Of a stretch of 64,000 nucleotides of DNA, positions 1 through 12,800 are shown in pieces. The DNA is taken from positions 2,294,001 to 2,358,000 of the forward strand of contig NC_026505.1 in assembly GCF_000182925.2 (NCBI RefSeq), read 5' to 3'. Made by a program: the position numbers and the translations under genes. Below the pieces are notes generated by a model that saw nothing but the letters and a program-made list of their open reading frames with translations, was not told where the DNA came from and searched no databases. Source of the stretch: Neurospora crassa OR74A. Its lineage: Eukaryota > Ascomycota > Sordariomycetes > Sordariales > Sordariaceae. Positions within the stretch are counted from its first letter, which is position 1. Every line of letters begins with the position of its first letter.

Positions 1-161
1 GCCTCATGTGAGTTACAGTCTTTCACGGCGAACGGCCATGATGGAAGGTTGCAGCTGACCTTGTCGTTTGATAGGACCCTGAGATCCAGAAGGCAACGGG
101 CGAGACCGATCCGGTGGCTATTATGACGAAGTTGAGGGAGATGAAGAACAACTTCAAGTGA
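1..161 (+). CDS. 3' end of a gene cut by the window edge, product unknown
   Basis: The window opens inside a coding exon. A GTGAGT donor at 8 and a TAG acceptor ending at 74 (after a GCTGAC branch-like motif) define an intron at 8-74. The last exon, 75-161, reads in phase 0 as 28 codons and then TGA. It begins DPEIQKATGETDPVA and ends in KLREMKNNFK. The tail is charged and looks like the end of a soluble protein, but too little is present to name a family. Confidence is in the gene end, not the function. Confidence 0.55.
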
Positions 162-1386
162 GCGTTGGGTCAGGCAAATCATGATAAATGATAGCAGATC
201 CAAGACTGGCTCTTCTCTTCGTCTTTCATCCGTAAAAGCCTGTGACGATCGACCCCAGATGGAATCTGCACGAGGCAAATAATCAAGTAACAATTTCAGA
301 AGAGCCGTCAAATGGGCTAGAAAAAAACATGTCATGGGCTTATGGCAAGAGGTCATTCGAGCCGCAAGCATGCTTGTCCTACAGCACCGAGCACGCCAAC
401 CAATTCTACAGTTTGCACAACATTGAAATTGTCACAATAGGATATGTATCCGCAAGCACATACCATCAAGACCCGGGACGGGCAGACAAGATGATTCATG
501 ACTTGACGGAGGGTGGCCATTTGAAGGAATGAACCAGCCGTACATTTATTCTTGCTTCATTGTCCACACTTGCGCGCCCTGGGGTTATTTTGAAGGCGAC
601 AAGCTCTAGCATAATGATGAAGCTGGGTATTTTGGGCAAGGGTTTTGTGTGTTGTAAAATGGGGGTTTGTGAAGAAATTGAGAAGAAAATTGGATAGATT
701 GGAGATTATCAAAAAGCTTCATCGCTCTCTTTCCTCTCGCTGTGTGAAGAAAGGCAAGACTAGACTAGACAGCCGAGGGGGCCGACTTGACTTGGCCCGC
801 GTACTCTTCCGTCTTTCTTTCAACAGACGGCGAGAGAGGAAGGGAGCCATTCGGCTTTGTGATGGCGAACAAAGTGTGATATTTTAGAAGCAGCATCCGA
901 GCCGTTCATGGAGAAAATCGATCACAATGGATGTGGTGGTGTTGCTGTCGCTTTTTTGTTTAATGAAACGGATGTTTCGGGGAGAAAGCAAAAGATCCGA
1001 TGAGTTTTCGGCAGACTTTTATCATGGCGATTTCCGGTGGATACGCCCTTTTTCAGGTGGAAGTGAGAATTCCATGTGGGGACACGTTCTTTGAGCGGTC
1101 CTGTGGTACCTGCGTACACGTGACCAGGCGTCTTCGACACTGCAAACGGCATCCACCCCTGCGTGTGTTAGCGGCAACTGGATGGCTCCACTTCATCAGA
1201 TAAGCCCAGCAACTCGTTGCGCGCGCCGCATATGCGCATCATCGTTACCATCGTCATCATCGTCGCCGCCGCCGTCGCAGAAATCGTACGAATTCCAATT
1301 GTGATTGAGTCGCGTGCTGTCGCCCGGTTACATTACACCTGATACGATCATTGGTTGAGCGAAGTAAACATTGAATACGAAACAAA
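162..1386. other. Intergenic spacer with a trinucleotide run
   Basis: This holds the 3' flank of the truncated upstream gene and the promoter side of the centrin-like gene. Reading frames here are short and show no protein-like composition. At about 1237-1278 there is an imperfect CAT/CGT/CGC trinucleotide run. I see no RNA gene or transposon. Confidence 0.5.
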
Positions 1387-2245
1387 ATGGTAAACAACCG
1401 CACACATGCCAACTTTTTTCTCCCTTATGTAGTGTAATAGCCAGCACGCTGACCTCATCCTAACTTGCAATACCTACAGCCTCCTTCAAAGCGCAAAACT
1501 GCGACAGAATCTTCATCCAAAGTCGGCGGGCCGCGCCAATCGAAATTAGCCAAAGAGAACAACATCACCGCCCAAGAAGAAGCCGAGATCAAAGAGGCAT
1601 TCAGTCTCTTCGCCGAGCCAATGGATGGCGAGAAGGAAGGAGTGATTCCAATACGAGATGTCAGACGGGCAATGATGTACGTACACACTTTCACTCTTCC
1701 CTTTCTTCTATTTGACTCCTCCCCAGCAGAATTAGTCTAGACTAACAAACTCACCCCAAAACAACAGCGCCCTAGGCATCCCCCCCAAATCTAATTCCGA
1801 ACTTCGCGAGTTCACTTCCATCCTCGACCCAGAAGACGAAGGGTTTGCCACGTATCCTTCCTTCCTCGCCATCTGCGCCATCAAGCTTTCGTCACGGGAC
1901 CGCACAAGCGAAGCGCATATGCGCGAGGTGGACGAAGCTTTTGCTTTGTTTGTCGGTCGCTCGGCACAAGAGATTGCACGGCTACATAACGATCGCAACA
2001 ACGACGACGATGATGATGATTACGGACAATATGAGGAGGAGGAAGAGGTAGACGGAAAAGAAAAAGAAGAGCCGGTGATAACCCTAGCCCACCTTAAAAG
2101 GGTCGCGGCCGTGTTGAAGGAGAATGTCAGTGAGGAGTTGTTGAGGGATATGATACTGGAAGCGAACGGTGGCGCGGGAGTGGGGAAGGGGGTGAGGAGG
2201 GAGGAGTTTGATAGGGTCATGAGGAGGGCGGGGGTGTGGAGGTGA
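1387..2245 (+). CDS. Divergent centrin/Cdc31-like EF-hand protein
   Basis: Three exons, 1387-1389, 1480-1676 and 1768-2245, give 225 residues. The first exon is only the ATG, followed directly by a GTAAAC donor; the introns carry GCTGACC and ACTAAC branch sites. The order of motifs follows centrins: ITAQEEAEIKEAFSLF, then DVRRAMIALGIPP, a FATYPSFLAI hand, VDEAFALF, HLKRVAAVLKENVSEELLRDMI, and EEFDRVM near the C-terminus. Centrins act at spindle pole bodies and in nuclear pore and DNA repair complexes (family knowledge). Here all four calcium loops look degenerate, and about 45 acidic residues, including a run of Asp, are inserted in the third hand. It could be a fast-evolving centrin or a Rad33-like relative rather than true Cdc31. 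Confidence 0.75.
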
Positions 2246-3280
2246 GAAGGGTTGGGAAGGGAGATGGATGAAGGACTTTTCTGGACTGCTTGGGAACGGG
2301 TACGGGAAACGGCCCGGCTGGGTTGGATTAGACTGGGCTGGGCTAGGCTCGATGATTCTTTTCCCGTATCCTGCGGTTTCCGAGAACGAGAAGACAGCGG
2401 CGACTGGAAACTAGGGACTGGAGCCAACCAGCAACTGCTGCAGCATGACCCCAGTCTGCATGCAAATCGCTCTCGCGCCACAGGGCTAGAGACTTGGGCT
2501 GGACGCCTGGCTGGATTGGAAGGCCACATTCCATATCTTGAACTGTTCAGACGACCGTAGGACAAGAGACTAGATGGGGATCCCGTGGTACGTTCAGCAT
2601 GCCTGCAGTCTCGTCACGGGATCATACGGCCCAGAGTGTTGAAGAGCAGGCTCACAAACCGAGCAAAGGGCAAAACACTCGAGCCGAGTGAGGGAAGCCG
2701 GTGACTTCGGGTCGACGGGATATTTTGGACCAAGGCCTGTCTTCTCTAAGGAAGACGAAGGTTGATGTTTGAGGGAAGAGGATTGCTGGGAGTCAGTGGG
2801 AAGCAAGAGCACAAGACCGCGTCAAGGGGGTAAAGCACGAGAAGCTCTTGGCAAGTGAGACACGCACGAAATTATGAAACAGAGGGCCAACCTCTCTCGC
2901 AATTGTGAATACTGGACAATAAGTATAATGCAAGCTATGACAACATTGCCATACGTTCTCATCTTTCATGATACGTTTCTAACTCAAATAAATGGTACAT
3001 ATGATACAGCTTCCCTCGGTGTGCCAGCAAACTGGAGAAGGATATAAACAAATGAAACAAAAGAAGAGAACAGAAAGCGAAGAGACAGTGAAGTCTAGGT
3101 ATATAGCCCAAATGACAAACCCTACAACGCCATGCGAAAACAAATAAAATAAAACCTTTAGGTCTTTGTGCCTAACCATTAGGCATATTGATTGGCCACA
3201 AGTCGTCTCAGTTACGTCGAGTTTCAATCGTCACAGATCTCAGTCTCTCTTAGCTTGTATTGTGATGTCGTGTCGGTTCG
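2246..3280. other. Intergenic spacer between convergent genes
   Basis: Two genes end towards each other here, so this should hold both 3' UTRs. A GGGCTGGGCTAGGCT-like imperfect repeat lies near 2318-2350. Nothing else can be supported. Confidence 0.45.
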
Positions 3281-5394
3281 TCACGGGGTATACCTCGCAC
3301 TCGACAACAATTCCCCGCCATCAGCTACCGGGCTTCGAGGACTAGGTAGTTTTGCCTTGGTAGGTGTTGTAGGCGAATACGTCTTGGCACTAAGCGTCAC
3401 CACCTCTTCAGCTGAGCCTGTTGGCGAGTAAACCTTTGGACTAAGAGTCTCCAGCTTCCTCTCAGCCGGTTCCGTTGGCGTATAGACCTTCGCACTGAGC
3501 AACACGGGCTCCTCCGCCGGACTTTTCGGATCATAGACAGTCGGGCTGAGCGTCTCGAGCTGTTCGTGGCCCTCCTCGGGCTTTGTGTTCATCGAACCCC
3601 TCGACGGGAATTCTCTGTCGATAGGCGTATCAAAGTCCGTTATCAGTCGAGGAGGCTGTCTCCTTTCTGGTTTCGTCGTGTCCTTCTGATTGTGCTTTGG
3701 GCAACTGATGGTGTGAACGTCGGTACCTGGGCTCAAGAGTGGAGACACGTCCTCAACTGATGAGAGACGCAGACCGATTTGGACTGTTGCTGATGAACAC
3801 AGTGAAGAGTTCCGTCGGTGTCCACGGGCGGCGAGGAAGCCCATTGATGGTGGCGGTTTGAGGGTATCGGCGTCCGCAGATTGGGAGGCAGCTGGTGCAT
3901 ATGTTATGGATGGTAGTGGGGTGGCACATGGTCTTGTGGTCGGTGGGCGGATCGGGAAGAGCGAGTAGGACTCTTTTCGCATGTGGCTGGCGGCAGAGGG
4001 TGTCTGCGCGTGCTGTGGTATCGTTGGTGCACGGAAAAGAAAGGTTGGTGTTGTGGGGCTGTTTTCTGCTTTGTCTTTGGCCGTCCTTAGTAGACTTGCG
4101 TTGCTGCCCATGCGGCGAACCTGTCCGGGGCTCGTCACCGGTCGCATGATGTGACTGTCGAAGTCCAGTCCACCGGACTCGTAGCGTTCAGTCTTATTGT
4201 ACCCTTCCCTTCGATTCTCGTAATCGGCATCCTTGTTCTTCGGACCGATCGTGGATATAGTGTTTGATTTCAGGAACAGGTATAGGCCTCCTGTCATCAA
4301 TCCTGAGATATTGGCGACGACAGTAGTTACCATAGACAAGTTGAGAGCGTGCCTTCGTTGGCCATCAAAAGCTATGACATAAAAGTAGGGGATCATGAAT
4401 GCCTAGGGAGGAGTGAGTATAGCTGCAGAGCTGGATGGTTATGGCAGACAGACTTACCTCCGATATGATCGCTAGGGTCATATAATAAACCATCCTTGAA
4501 GCCGCAGCTCTCTCGATGAGGGCGATCTTGTTGCTCCGGTGCAACCTCACGAAGATGACCACGACGCAAACCAAGAGCAGACCAGAAATGCCCACTAAAA
4601 GACCAAAGCACCAGACTGAATAGTGTGCAACAAACCAGAACAGCGAAGTAAGGCAAAAATTGGACGAACGATCGAAAATGGCCACCAATAAGTTCAAAAG
4701 CAGAAGCAGGCCAACCACGGAAAGGCAGATTGTCACGTTCCACCTCCCTCGCGGAGCAAATGGCTTCTTTAGCAGGCCCCTTATTGTGACTTCAAGTCCG
4801 AACACTAACTGGATGTATGGAACGATGAAAACAGCTGGAGATGGTTAGACTTCATCACATATTCTTGACGCCATTTGAGCTTACCAGGAAGCATGAACAC
4901 GGCAATCAAGGTGCATCCGGATCCGAAGAGCGAGCCGAGTCCCGTTGACTGAGCAACGGCGAATGTGATGCCCTGGACAACAATACCGACTGATAGGATA
5001 AGTGGAAACGCTTCGGTCGCGGGCACAAAGGAGAAGCCATTCCGACTAGGGATGCGTAAGCACATAACAAGTGACGGACTGCTCCATGCCAGCCTTACCT
5101 GAACCTAAACCTCTTGTTCTCCCTCTTCTCGCGATGGTAGGTATCGACCAGAATTCCAACAGCTGTCGCAAAAGCTGCAATGGTGTTGAAAGAGGCCAAG
5201 ATGACGGTGGATGTTCTGATGGATTTGGCGGCGGCAAACCGGAATTGGGTGAAGGTCTGTGAATCCGCCGGGTTCGTCGCCGATTGAAGCATGCTATAGC
5301 CTGCCCGACTCGAATCACTTTCCGGCGTCCATCGTGTGTCGACCCGCGACTCTAACCACCCGCCTCCTCCATCCAAAGCGTTAAAGGGCGACAT
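3281..5394 (-). CDS. Seven-helix membrane protein, GPCR-like, with repeat-bearing tail
   Basis: Four exons (5394-5099, 5045-4885, 4834-4458, 4402-3281) give 651 residues; all three introns are about 50-55 nt with GTAAG donors and consistent phase. Seven hydrophobic segments occupy roughly residues 40-280: for example ILASFNTIAAFATAVGIL, FPLILSVGIVVQGITFAV, VTICLSVVGLLLLLNLLVAI and VTTVVANISGLMTGGLYLFL. After the last helix is a polar tail of about 350 residues with basic, Ser/Pro-rich sequence and, at its end, four to five copies of a 17-residue unit around LSxKVYSPTxPAE. The layout fits a fungal GPCR or an orphan seven-helix protein at the plasma membrane. I do not recognise a ligand class, and no enzymatic motif is visible. 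Confidence 0.7.
3350..3553 (-). repeat. Tandem 17-residue peptide repeat in the receptor tail
   Basis: Read on the minus strand, the C-terminal end of the seven-helix protein contains successive units TLSPTVYDPKSPAEEPV, LLSAKVYTPTEPAERKLE, TLSPKVYSPTGSAEEVV and TLSAKTYSPTTPTKAKL, then a weak fifth, LSSARYTP. Each unit has a conserved Ser and Tyr and a Pro-directed Thr/Ser. Confidence 0.75.
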
Positions 5395-7116
5395 CGGGAT
5401 GGTTGTAAGGCAATCACAAGGTTGGCGATGGCGGTAAGCCGCAACAGTGGCCTCGGACCGGTCGTCGTCAGGTCATCAAAGCCAACTCGTGGATTTGCTG
5501 ACTCGTAGTTGGTTTGATCAAGGTGGGATGGATGGGGAGAGAAAACATGGGATGGAAGGGTAGGCCAAGCATACCATGGTAAGTCGAAGGCTTGTGAGCA
5601 CACTTTGAATATAGACAGGGGGATACCGCACGTGGAGGTTGACCGCGGATGGGACGAAACAAACCCGGAGTTCTTGAATACCAAAATGACATCCGGGCCA
5701 TTCCAGAAACACATAGCGTTGATAGAGTAGCCTAGGGCATATCGAAACCGGACGGGTGAGTCCGGGCTGGAAATGGATTCCTGGACGGACAGAAGAGAGT
5801 CCGTTCATGGAGCATGGGTTCATCGAAGGCAGAATCAGCTCAGGCCGTGTCCTCCCACAGGCGACCGTAATGGACTGGATTCGATAATACTGAGCAAAAG
5901 AATGTTTTGTTTCTCGGCCACCGGAGACATTGGGCCCACACATCTGAAGCCGTTGAGACTCCTCAAAAGCTTGTACTTGCAGGCCAACCATGTGTTCTGG
6001 TAAAGTCCTTCAACGTTCAGCTCAAGCTGGGTAGGTAGGTATACTACGAGCACGTAAGCTTGCCCGTATCTCTAGTGATCATCTGGAACACGGCCCAACA
6101 GATGACAAACAATTTGACCAGCAAATCGAGGGCTCGAAAGCGCTCATGCCGAGTCCGATGACACCCGTGGACAAGCATCACCGCCGAGCCAGCAAGGCTA
6201 TTGTCTGGGGTTCCCGGGACGACGACGGAAAGGCTCAGATCCGGTGTGAGATCGTGGCCAAATGCAACGAGAACTCCAGGTCAGCGATAAGTCATCTGGG
6301 TCCGAAGGAGGCGAGTTGGGCGTGTGGGAGCATGGTAGATGCCGTTTTCGTTACAAGGGTGAAGTTCAAACTTGAGGCAGTTTTGGAACAGAAGAGCCCC
6401 TCGACTGACTCCAACGTCCCCTATCGCCAAGCTTGAGGTCTGTGCGTCTAAGGCCTAAATGTGGAATTTTTCTAGGTACCAAAACCAGGGACGTCCAGGA
6501 GCATTAACACAACCCTAGGGGGCCCAGAACGTACCTCACTTCAAAAAGGGGTCCGTCCCTGCGGAGATCAAACCAGATGAACCTCCACACGACAAGAGGA
6601 ATCCAACATCGTGGGAGATTTATTCTCAGGACTTGGCTCTATCATGACTGCGACGGCTCGTATACTGACTGCGATTTCATCTCACAAGATCACTATGAGT
6701 TCGCTTTTCAAGTGTTTGATTCGTATCATCCTCACTGGGATATCTAGATGGCAGCAGATGTCGACGAGCTTGCTGTGTCTCCTGGTAACCATGTGAAAGA
6801 TCAACCAAACTCGGGGAAGAAGATCACACATGTGAATGATAGGAAGCAAACCGGCGAACAGAAGCATATCTTTTCCACCTTGCCACTGAGGCCCTTCGGC
6901 CAATCCCCATCGGCTTGTTCGTTCCTCTCCGCCGTTCATGACGCAACGAAGAGGATGGATACAGTCGTACGGGCATGCAGTGCAACGAGACAGCCATACC
7001 TGCAACGCCGTGCTGAATCCGCTGATTGCGATGAACACCCGTACTGGGCAGGTGTCGGAACCGCTTCTTACCCACCCCTCCTGATGAAGCTTTGGATAAG
7101 TGCGCTTCGAGACTCA
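5395..7116. other. Intergenic spacer, 1.7 kb
   Basis: This lies between two minus-strand genes: the 5' flank of the seven-helix gene on the left and the 3' flank of the EBP-like gene on the right. Reading frames up to 157 codons exist but overlap each other and lack protein-like composition. I see no RNA gene or element. Confidence 0.4.
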
Positions 7117-8301
<1,185 letters not shown>

Positions 8302-8902
8302 CTTGTAATTGCAGCTGTGTTTCTTGCCGAGTTGACGAAAGGATGCTGGGCCTCAACGAAGTGGCTCCGAAATCTTGAAGGACGCGAAGTTCATCGCGAG
8401 GGCTGATCTTTGTGGCCCGTGCACAGCCCCTGCTAGTGTCGTTCAGCTTATTGAGGGTCTGGATCAACACTCTCTCATGCAAGACATTTGGGGTTGTTGA
8501 TGTTTGCCGAACTTTTCGTGTCACTGCTATTACATTAAGTCAAGTCGTGAAGACGATGGCTCATTTATAATCCCCCCAAATGCCAAAGTAGAATTATAAA
8601 GATCAAAGTTGCAAAGCACACAGCAATGTCAGAAAGGCATGTCAATGTCACAAAAACAAAGAGGAAAAAAACAGATGTGAAGGTATTAATTGGCAGAGAG
8701 CCGGGTCAATTCCTAGCTAGAACGGACCAGTGTCCATGCCTATGTAATAGGGGTATCGGTTCTGGTGTAATGCTAAAGCTGCCCTTCGAAATTCCAAGCC
8801 AAGTATGTCATAGAGAAGCCCTTGGCGAACTCCTTAGCCGGCCATTATCATCAAGTCATGACTGATAAAAAGGAAATGGAAAACGACTGTTGGTAAAGTC
8901 GC
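8302..8902. other. Spacer: ccg-1 3' flank and EBP-like gene promoter
   Basis: The stretch is relatively A/T-rich around 8520-8700 and has no convincing reading frame. It must hold the ccg-1 3' UTR and the start region of the EBP-like gene. Confidence 0.45.
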
Positions 8903-9269
8903 TTAGTGGGTAGCACCCTGCTTGTGGGCCTCGGCCTTAGCGTCGTGCTTGTTCTCGGAGACCTTGTCGGAGATGGCATCACCGGCAGCGTTGAGACTGA
9001 GAGGAAGATGAATGTTAGTGTCTGATGATGGCTGTGAGAGTGGAAGATGATGGAGCTTACCGAGTGCCGACGCCCTGGTTGGAGTCCTTGGCAACGTCCT
9101 TGTTGGCCTCCTTGGAAGCAGTGGCGGTAGCGCCTGTGAGAATGAGATGTCAGTGTCTGCTGTTGTGAAGATGCCCGAGATGTGCTCGGGTGCTGGAGGC
9201 GAGAGCTGGAGGAAACCTACCCTGGACCTTGTCACCGACGTAGTTGGCAGCGTTCTTGAGGGTATCCAT
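8903..9269 (-). CDS. ccg-1: Glucose-repressible, clock-controlled protein GRG-1/CCG-1
   Basis: Three exons (9269-9221, 9133-9061, 8996-8903) encode exactly 71 residues, the known size of this Neurospora protein. It starts MDTLKNAANYVGDKVQG, has ATASKEANKDVAKDSNQGVG in the middle and ends KAEAHKQGATH. It is a small, very hydrophilic, Lys/Ala/Asp-rich protein of unknown biochemical role, related in style to stress and LEA-like proteins. From the literature, the gene is among the most abundant transcripts when glucose is absent and also responds to the circadian clock, light, heat and osmotic stress. Its 5' leader is CA-rich and a TATA box lies 130 nt before the ATG. The identification is recognition of the sequence. 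Confidence 0.95.
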
Positions 9270-9398
9270 TTTGGTTGATGTGAGGGGTTGTGAAAGTGGT
9301 TTGAGTGTTGTGTTGATTTGAAGTAGTGAAGATGTGATTGCTTTGTTGGCTGATGATGGAAGAAGAAAAGAATGGTATTGGGGAGGTGGGAGGACAGT

Positions 9399-9406
9399 CT
9401 TATATA
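9399..9406 (-). promoter_or_regulatory. TATA box of ccg-1
   Basis: TATATAAG reads towards ccg-1 and lies 130 nt upstream of its ATG, leaving room for a leader of about 100 nt. A clear TATA box fits a strongly regulated, highly expressed gene. Confidence 0.7.
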
Positions 9407-9844
9407 GGCATTTGGTTCCCTTAATCGGCAATCGAGATGACCAAGTTGGAAGCTTGTGTTCCTGGCTGCCTGCACTGCCTGCCTGGCCCTAAGTGGCATC
9501 TACGATCTCCCGTCACAGCTCGCAAACAAGCAACAACGGGATGGAATCATGTGAAGAAGAAGGAGATACGTCATAATCCCAACGCGGATGGTATGTTCCG
9601 GCCATCTCGCCTGGAGGTTCGGGTGGGGCACTCGGAGAAGTGGAGGAGGTGCCAATTTTGGCTTGCATGAACACTTGCTTCTTTTTTGACACTCGACACA
9701 CTGCAATCAAGACGTACCTTCCGAGCTTTGCATTGTGGGTATTCAATAGTGGTTTCCCAGTTGTTTGCTTGACATGTGCGCCTTCTTTGCAGGCAAATTG
9801 CTAGCAAAGAAGTGAGGCAATCTTCGTCCTTCACCCGTTGTCTG

Positions 9845-9870
9845 TGACGTCACGCCCCTTTGAACCCCTC
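9845..9870 (-). promoter_or_regulatory. CRE-like palindrome with two CCCCT motifs upstream of ccg-1
   Basis: TGACGTCA, the full ATF/CREB palindrome, lies at 9845-9852, 576 nt before the ccg-1 ATG. Two CCCCT cores (STRE-like) follow at about 9855-9859 and 9865-9869 on the plus strand. As I recall, osmotic induction of ccg-1 in Neurospora needs the OS-2 kinase and an ATF-type bZIP factor, which this site would suit. Its use is inferred. Confidence 0.5.
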
Positions 9871-12800
9871 TCCCGCAGTTAGATGAAATCTGAATAGCAG
9901 CCACTGCACACTCAGGATGACCTGGTGCGACCACCAATGCTTTGCCCGAATCCATGTCACAATCGCTGTCTGTGTGCTTTTCTGTTACCGAAGGCCGCGC
10001 GTAGCCGTGACATGGATATAATGTGGCTGTTGAAAGCGGCCAGAAGTCGGTCTCGTCCGATCAATGCCTGTCCCAATGGAAGTGCCCAGTGATGTGGCTT
10101 TGAACGAACTGAGTGACTTCTGGTAGCTGCATCCATCGATTCAAAGTAGCTGATTCTCTCGTGATTCACGCAGATGGACTGCTCCTTCTACAGCTGGAAC
10201 AAGACGCGCCCGACTTTGGGCTCTCTCCTTCCGCGTCGTTGCCTGAGAATCACATCTCGTGAAATGGCGAAAGTACACAAACTTCCGGAAATGGAAAGAG
10301 GCATCATGGGCATTATCCCGGCCAGTGACGCATGGCAGGGCCTGGCCCGTCAAAGAACGATTCCCATTAGCTGAGCCCGCACTATTGATGTGCAGCTACG
10401 TCATTATGCCCCGCACTGCTAGGTACATTACTACAAGTGCGTGGAAACTTGTGGGGGAGGAGCCGCTGCGGCCGACTTGCATTCACACAGGACTTGACAG
10501 CCGTGGGCTCCATAGTATCAAACCGAGAACACGGTCATCTTGATCTTGGTTCAATTTTGTAAATGAACGTACGAAAGGCGCCTCGCATTGGTAGATCCTC
10601 CTGCCTCGGTTGAATGATCTGTTGGAGCCAGTGGCGAGATTCCTCGGATTGCCAGATTCCCATCCTGTTTCTCCATGGCAAATTCGGCCTCTTCGATTGA
10701 TGCACTGACGAGTGTGAGCAGCTGATAGGAAGATTGCGCTCCTGCCTTTCCCAACGTGCAACAGATTGCTCGCTGGATTCCCCAAATGAGGGGTTGCTCT
10801 GCACTAGAGACCAAGCTCGCCAAACACGGGCAGCGAATCCCATTGGCAAGAGGAACTACCGACGGTTCGAGGCCCGCCCACTCAACGTTGCTCCTCTTCC
10901 CAGCGTGCTTTGTGCCTGCCGAGCCTGGCTCGAGATGAAACGAATCGGCGATGACTTGCAGCTTGGGCGCCTCTGCATTGTGTAGTGTAAATATTAGCTC
11001 GGTTCCTGCGAGTGGCAAAGAAGCTTGGTTTTGGCACAGGAAATGGCTCTCCTGTCATCTGTCTACTCCATATTTTATGTAGGCTCATCGTACCAAGCTA
11101 ACCCTTTATATCCATGCAGAGGTGCAAAACTATCGATGTACCAATATCCATCAACAGATATGAGCGGCAGGAACCATTAGCTTCTTGAGCTTAGCGGATG
11201 ATTGCGCCCGGTTGGAACTTGCCTTTTCTTCATCAGCTGACAGGTGCCGTCAAGGTTCTTACCCGTTTGCAAAATCAAATATCACGATCTATGAGATGGA
11301 AGGAGCACATTGCGTTCTGCTCGTTGGCAGTTCCTTGACGTGGGGTGAAAGGCAACACACCCCCGGGCACTTGTTGAGAGTCAAGACTCAACAGAATTTG
11401 GGAGGGTGGTCAGATCGTGCAGTGGCATCATCTCGGTTTCGTGGGTGAAGCAGGTTCAGGACGGATGTTGGGAGGAAGACCGAGTTCGTCGGGTGTAACA
11501 GAAGCAGCTCGCATCAGTGCCACGTTCAACCGAACTCCGTATAACCCATCGAGCCATCCTCACCAAGGCCGCCAAGAGAAATTCCAATGAACGGGTAGAC
11601 CAACGGACAGCGACTGCCCTTGACGCCGGGATGTTTTAACAGGCGAACTCGTGTGCAAGAAAGGGCAGTCAACTCGAGTCAACGGGTGTCACGTTGCGCA
11701 GTCTCATCTACCGGAACTTCTTTCGCATCATCCCGTTCTTGTCATGGAAGAGCTTCGAATTTGAGGCACCAGAGCCGGTCGTGGCTTTGGTAAGAGTGTG
11801 TACTTGCCATGGAAGACTTGCTAAACTAGATGCGTACCTCGGTCCTCTGCAGAAAGTCCTCAGCGGTGTTCTTCTTCGTTGTCACATGTTTCAAAGGTAA
11901 GTTCTGACAACGGACAACTCCATGGGAAGGCGCTCAGTTGGTGTAACGAGAGAGGGCCAGTGTTGGTGTTGCGTAGCACGCTTTTTGCAGACGCCCGTTG
12001 AACTGACATATCGATCCATCTCCGCAGCAGATTCCCCGAGAAAGCAGCTTCGACCCCCTCCAACCGCCTCATTCGACATCCTTCTGCCAGCGCGAGGAAG
12101 TCGAAACACGGCACCCTGGAGTATGCCAGCCTACAAGATCAACCTAATGACTAGGTAGCCACCCGCCAGCTGTCACCCATTCGATATCGAGTTCCGAGGG
12201 ACCACCAACAGAAGCCTTTGCAAACACGCTGCTGCTGTCCCTACAAGGACCGTAGATGAGACATGGCGTTCTACAGACATGATCTGCGTCAATAATGGTG
12301 ACACATGCGGCTACACGTCAACGAGGCGAGGCCGACACTGTTGACCCTGGATGTTCGACGATGCTCGAAACTAACTTTCCCGAAATTCGTGGTGTCGGTT
12401 CTTTTCCCCATCAGGTCATACCAGTACAACACCTTTCGTGGGTACTTGAGGGTTGGAGTCAGGGCGGTTCAGGAACGGTACTACTACCGCACCACTACCC
12501 TCAAGTGTCTTTCTTAAGAGGGATGCAGAGTAACATGAACCAGTGTTGATAGTCTTTTAGAGAAAGGTCATTGACTGGCGACGAAGCTGCGATCTTTCTT
12601 AGAGTACTGCCGGTATCAAAAGATACGGTCCCGCCTCTTGGTATGGACAGCATTTCGTAAACAGGCAGACAAGATATTATGCCAACGCCTCGTAGGTCGA
12701 GATAATTGAAGTTGTGATTTAGCTAAGCTCAGCGCAATACCTAGAAGCATGCGACATGCCGAGCTTTATAAAACATATTGCCCTTACTTCCACCACAAGT

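Noticed and set aside
10860-10885. GGTTCGAGGCC, resembling a tRNA T-loop / B box
   Set aside because: The pyrimidine expected before the closing C is missing, the flanks do not pair as a T stem, and no D arm or acceptor stem is found upstream.
10551-11018. 155-codon minus-strand frame upstream of ccg-1
   Set aside because: No recognisable motif, no biased codon use, and overlapping frames of similar length on both strands; likely chance.
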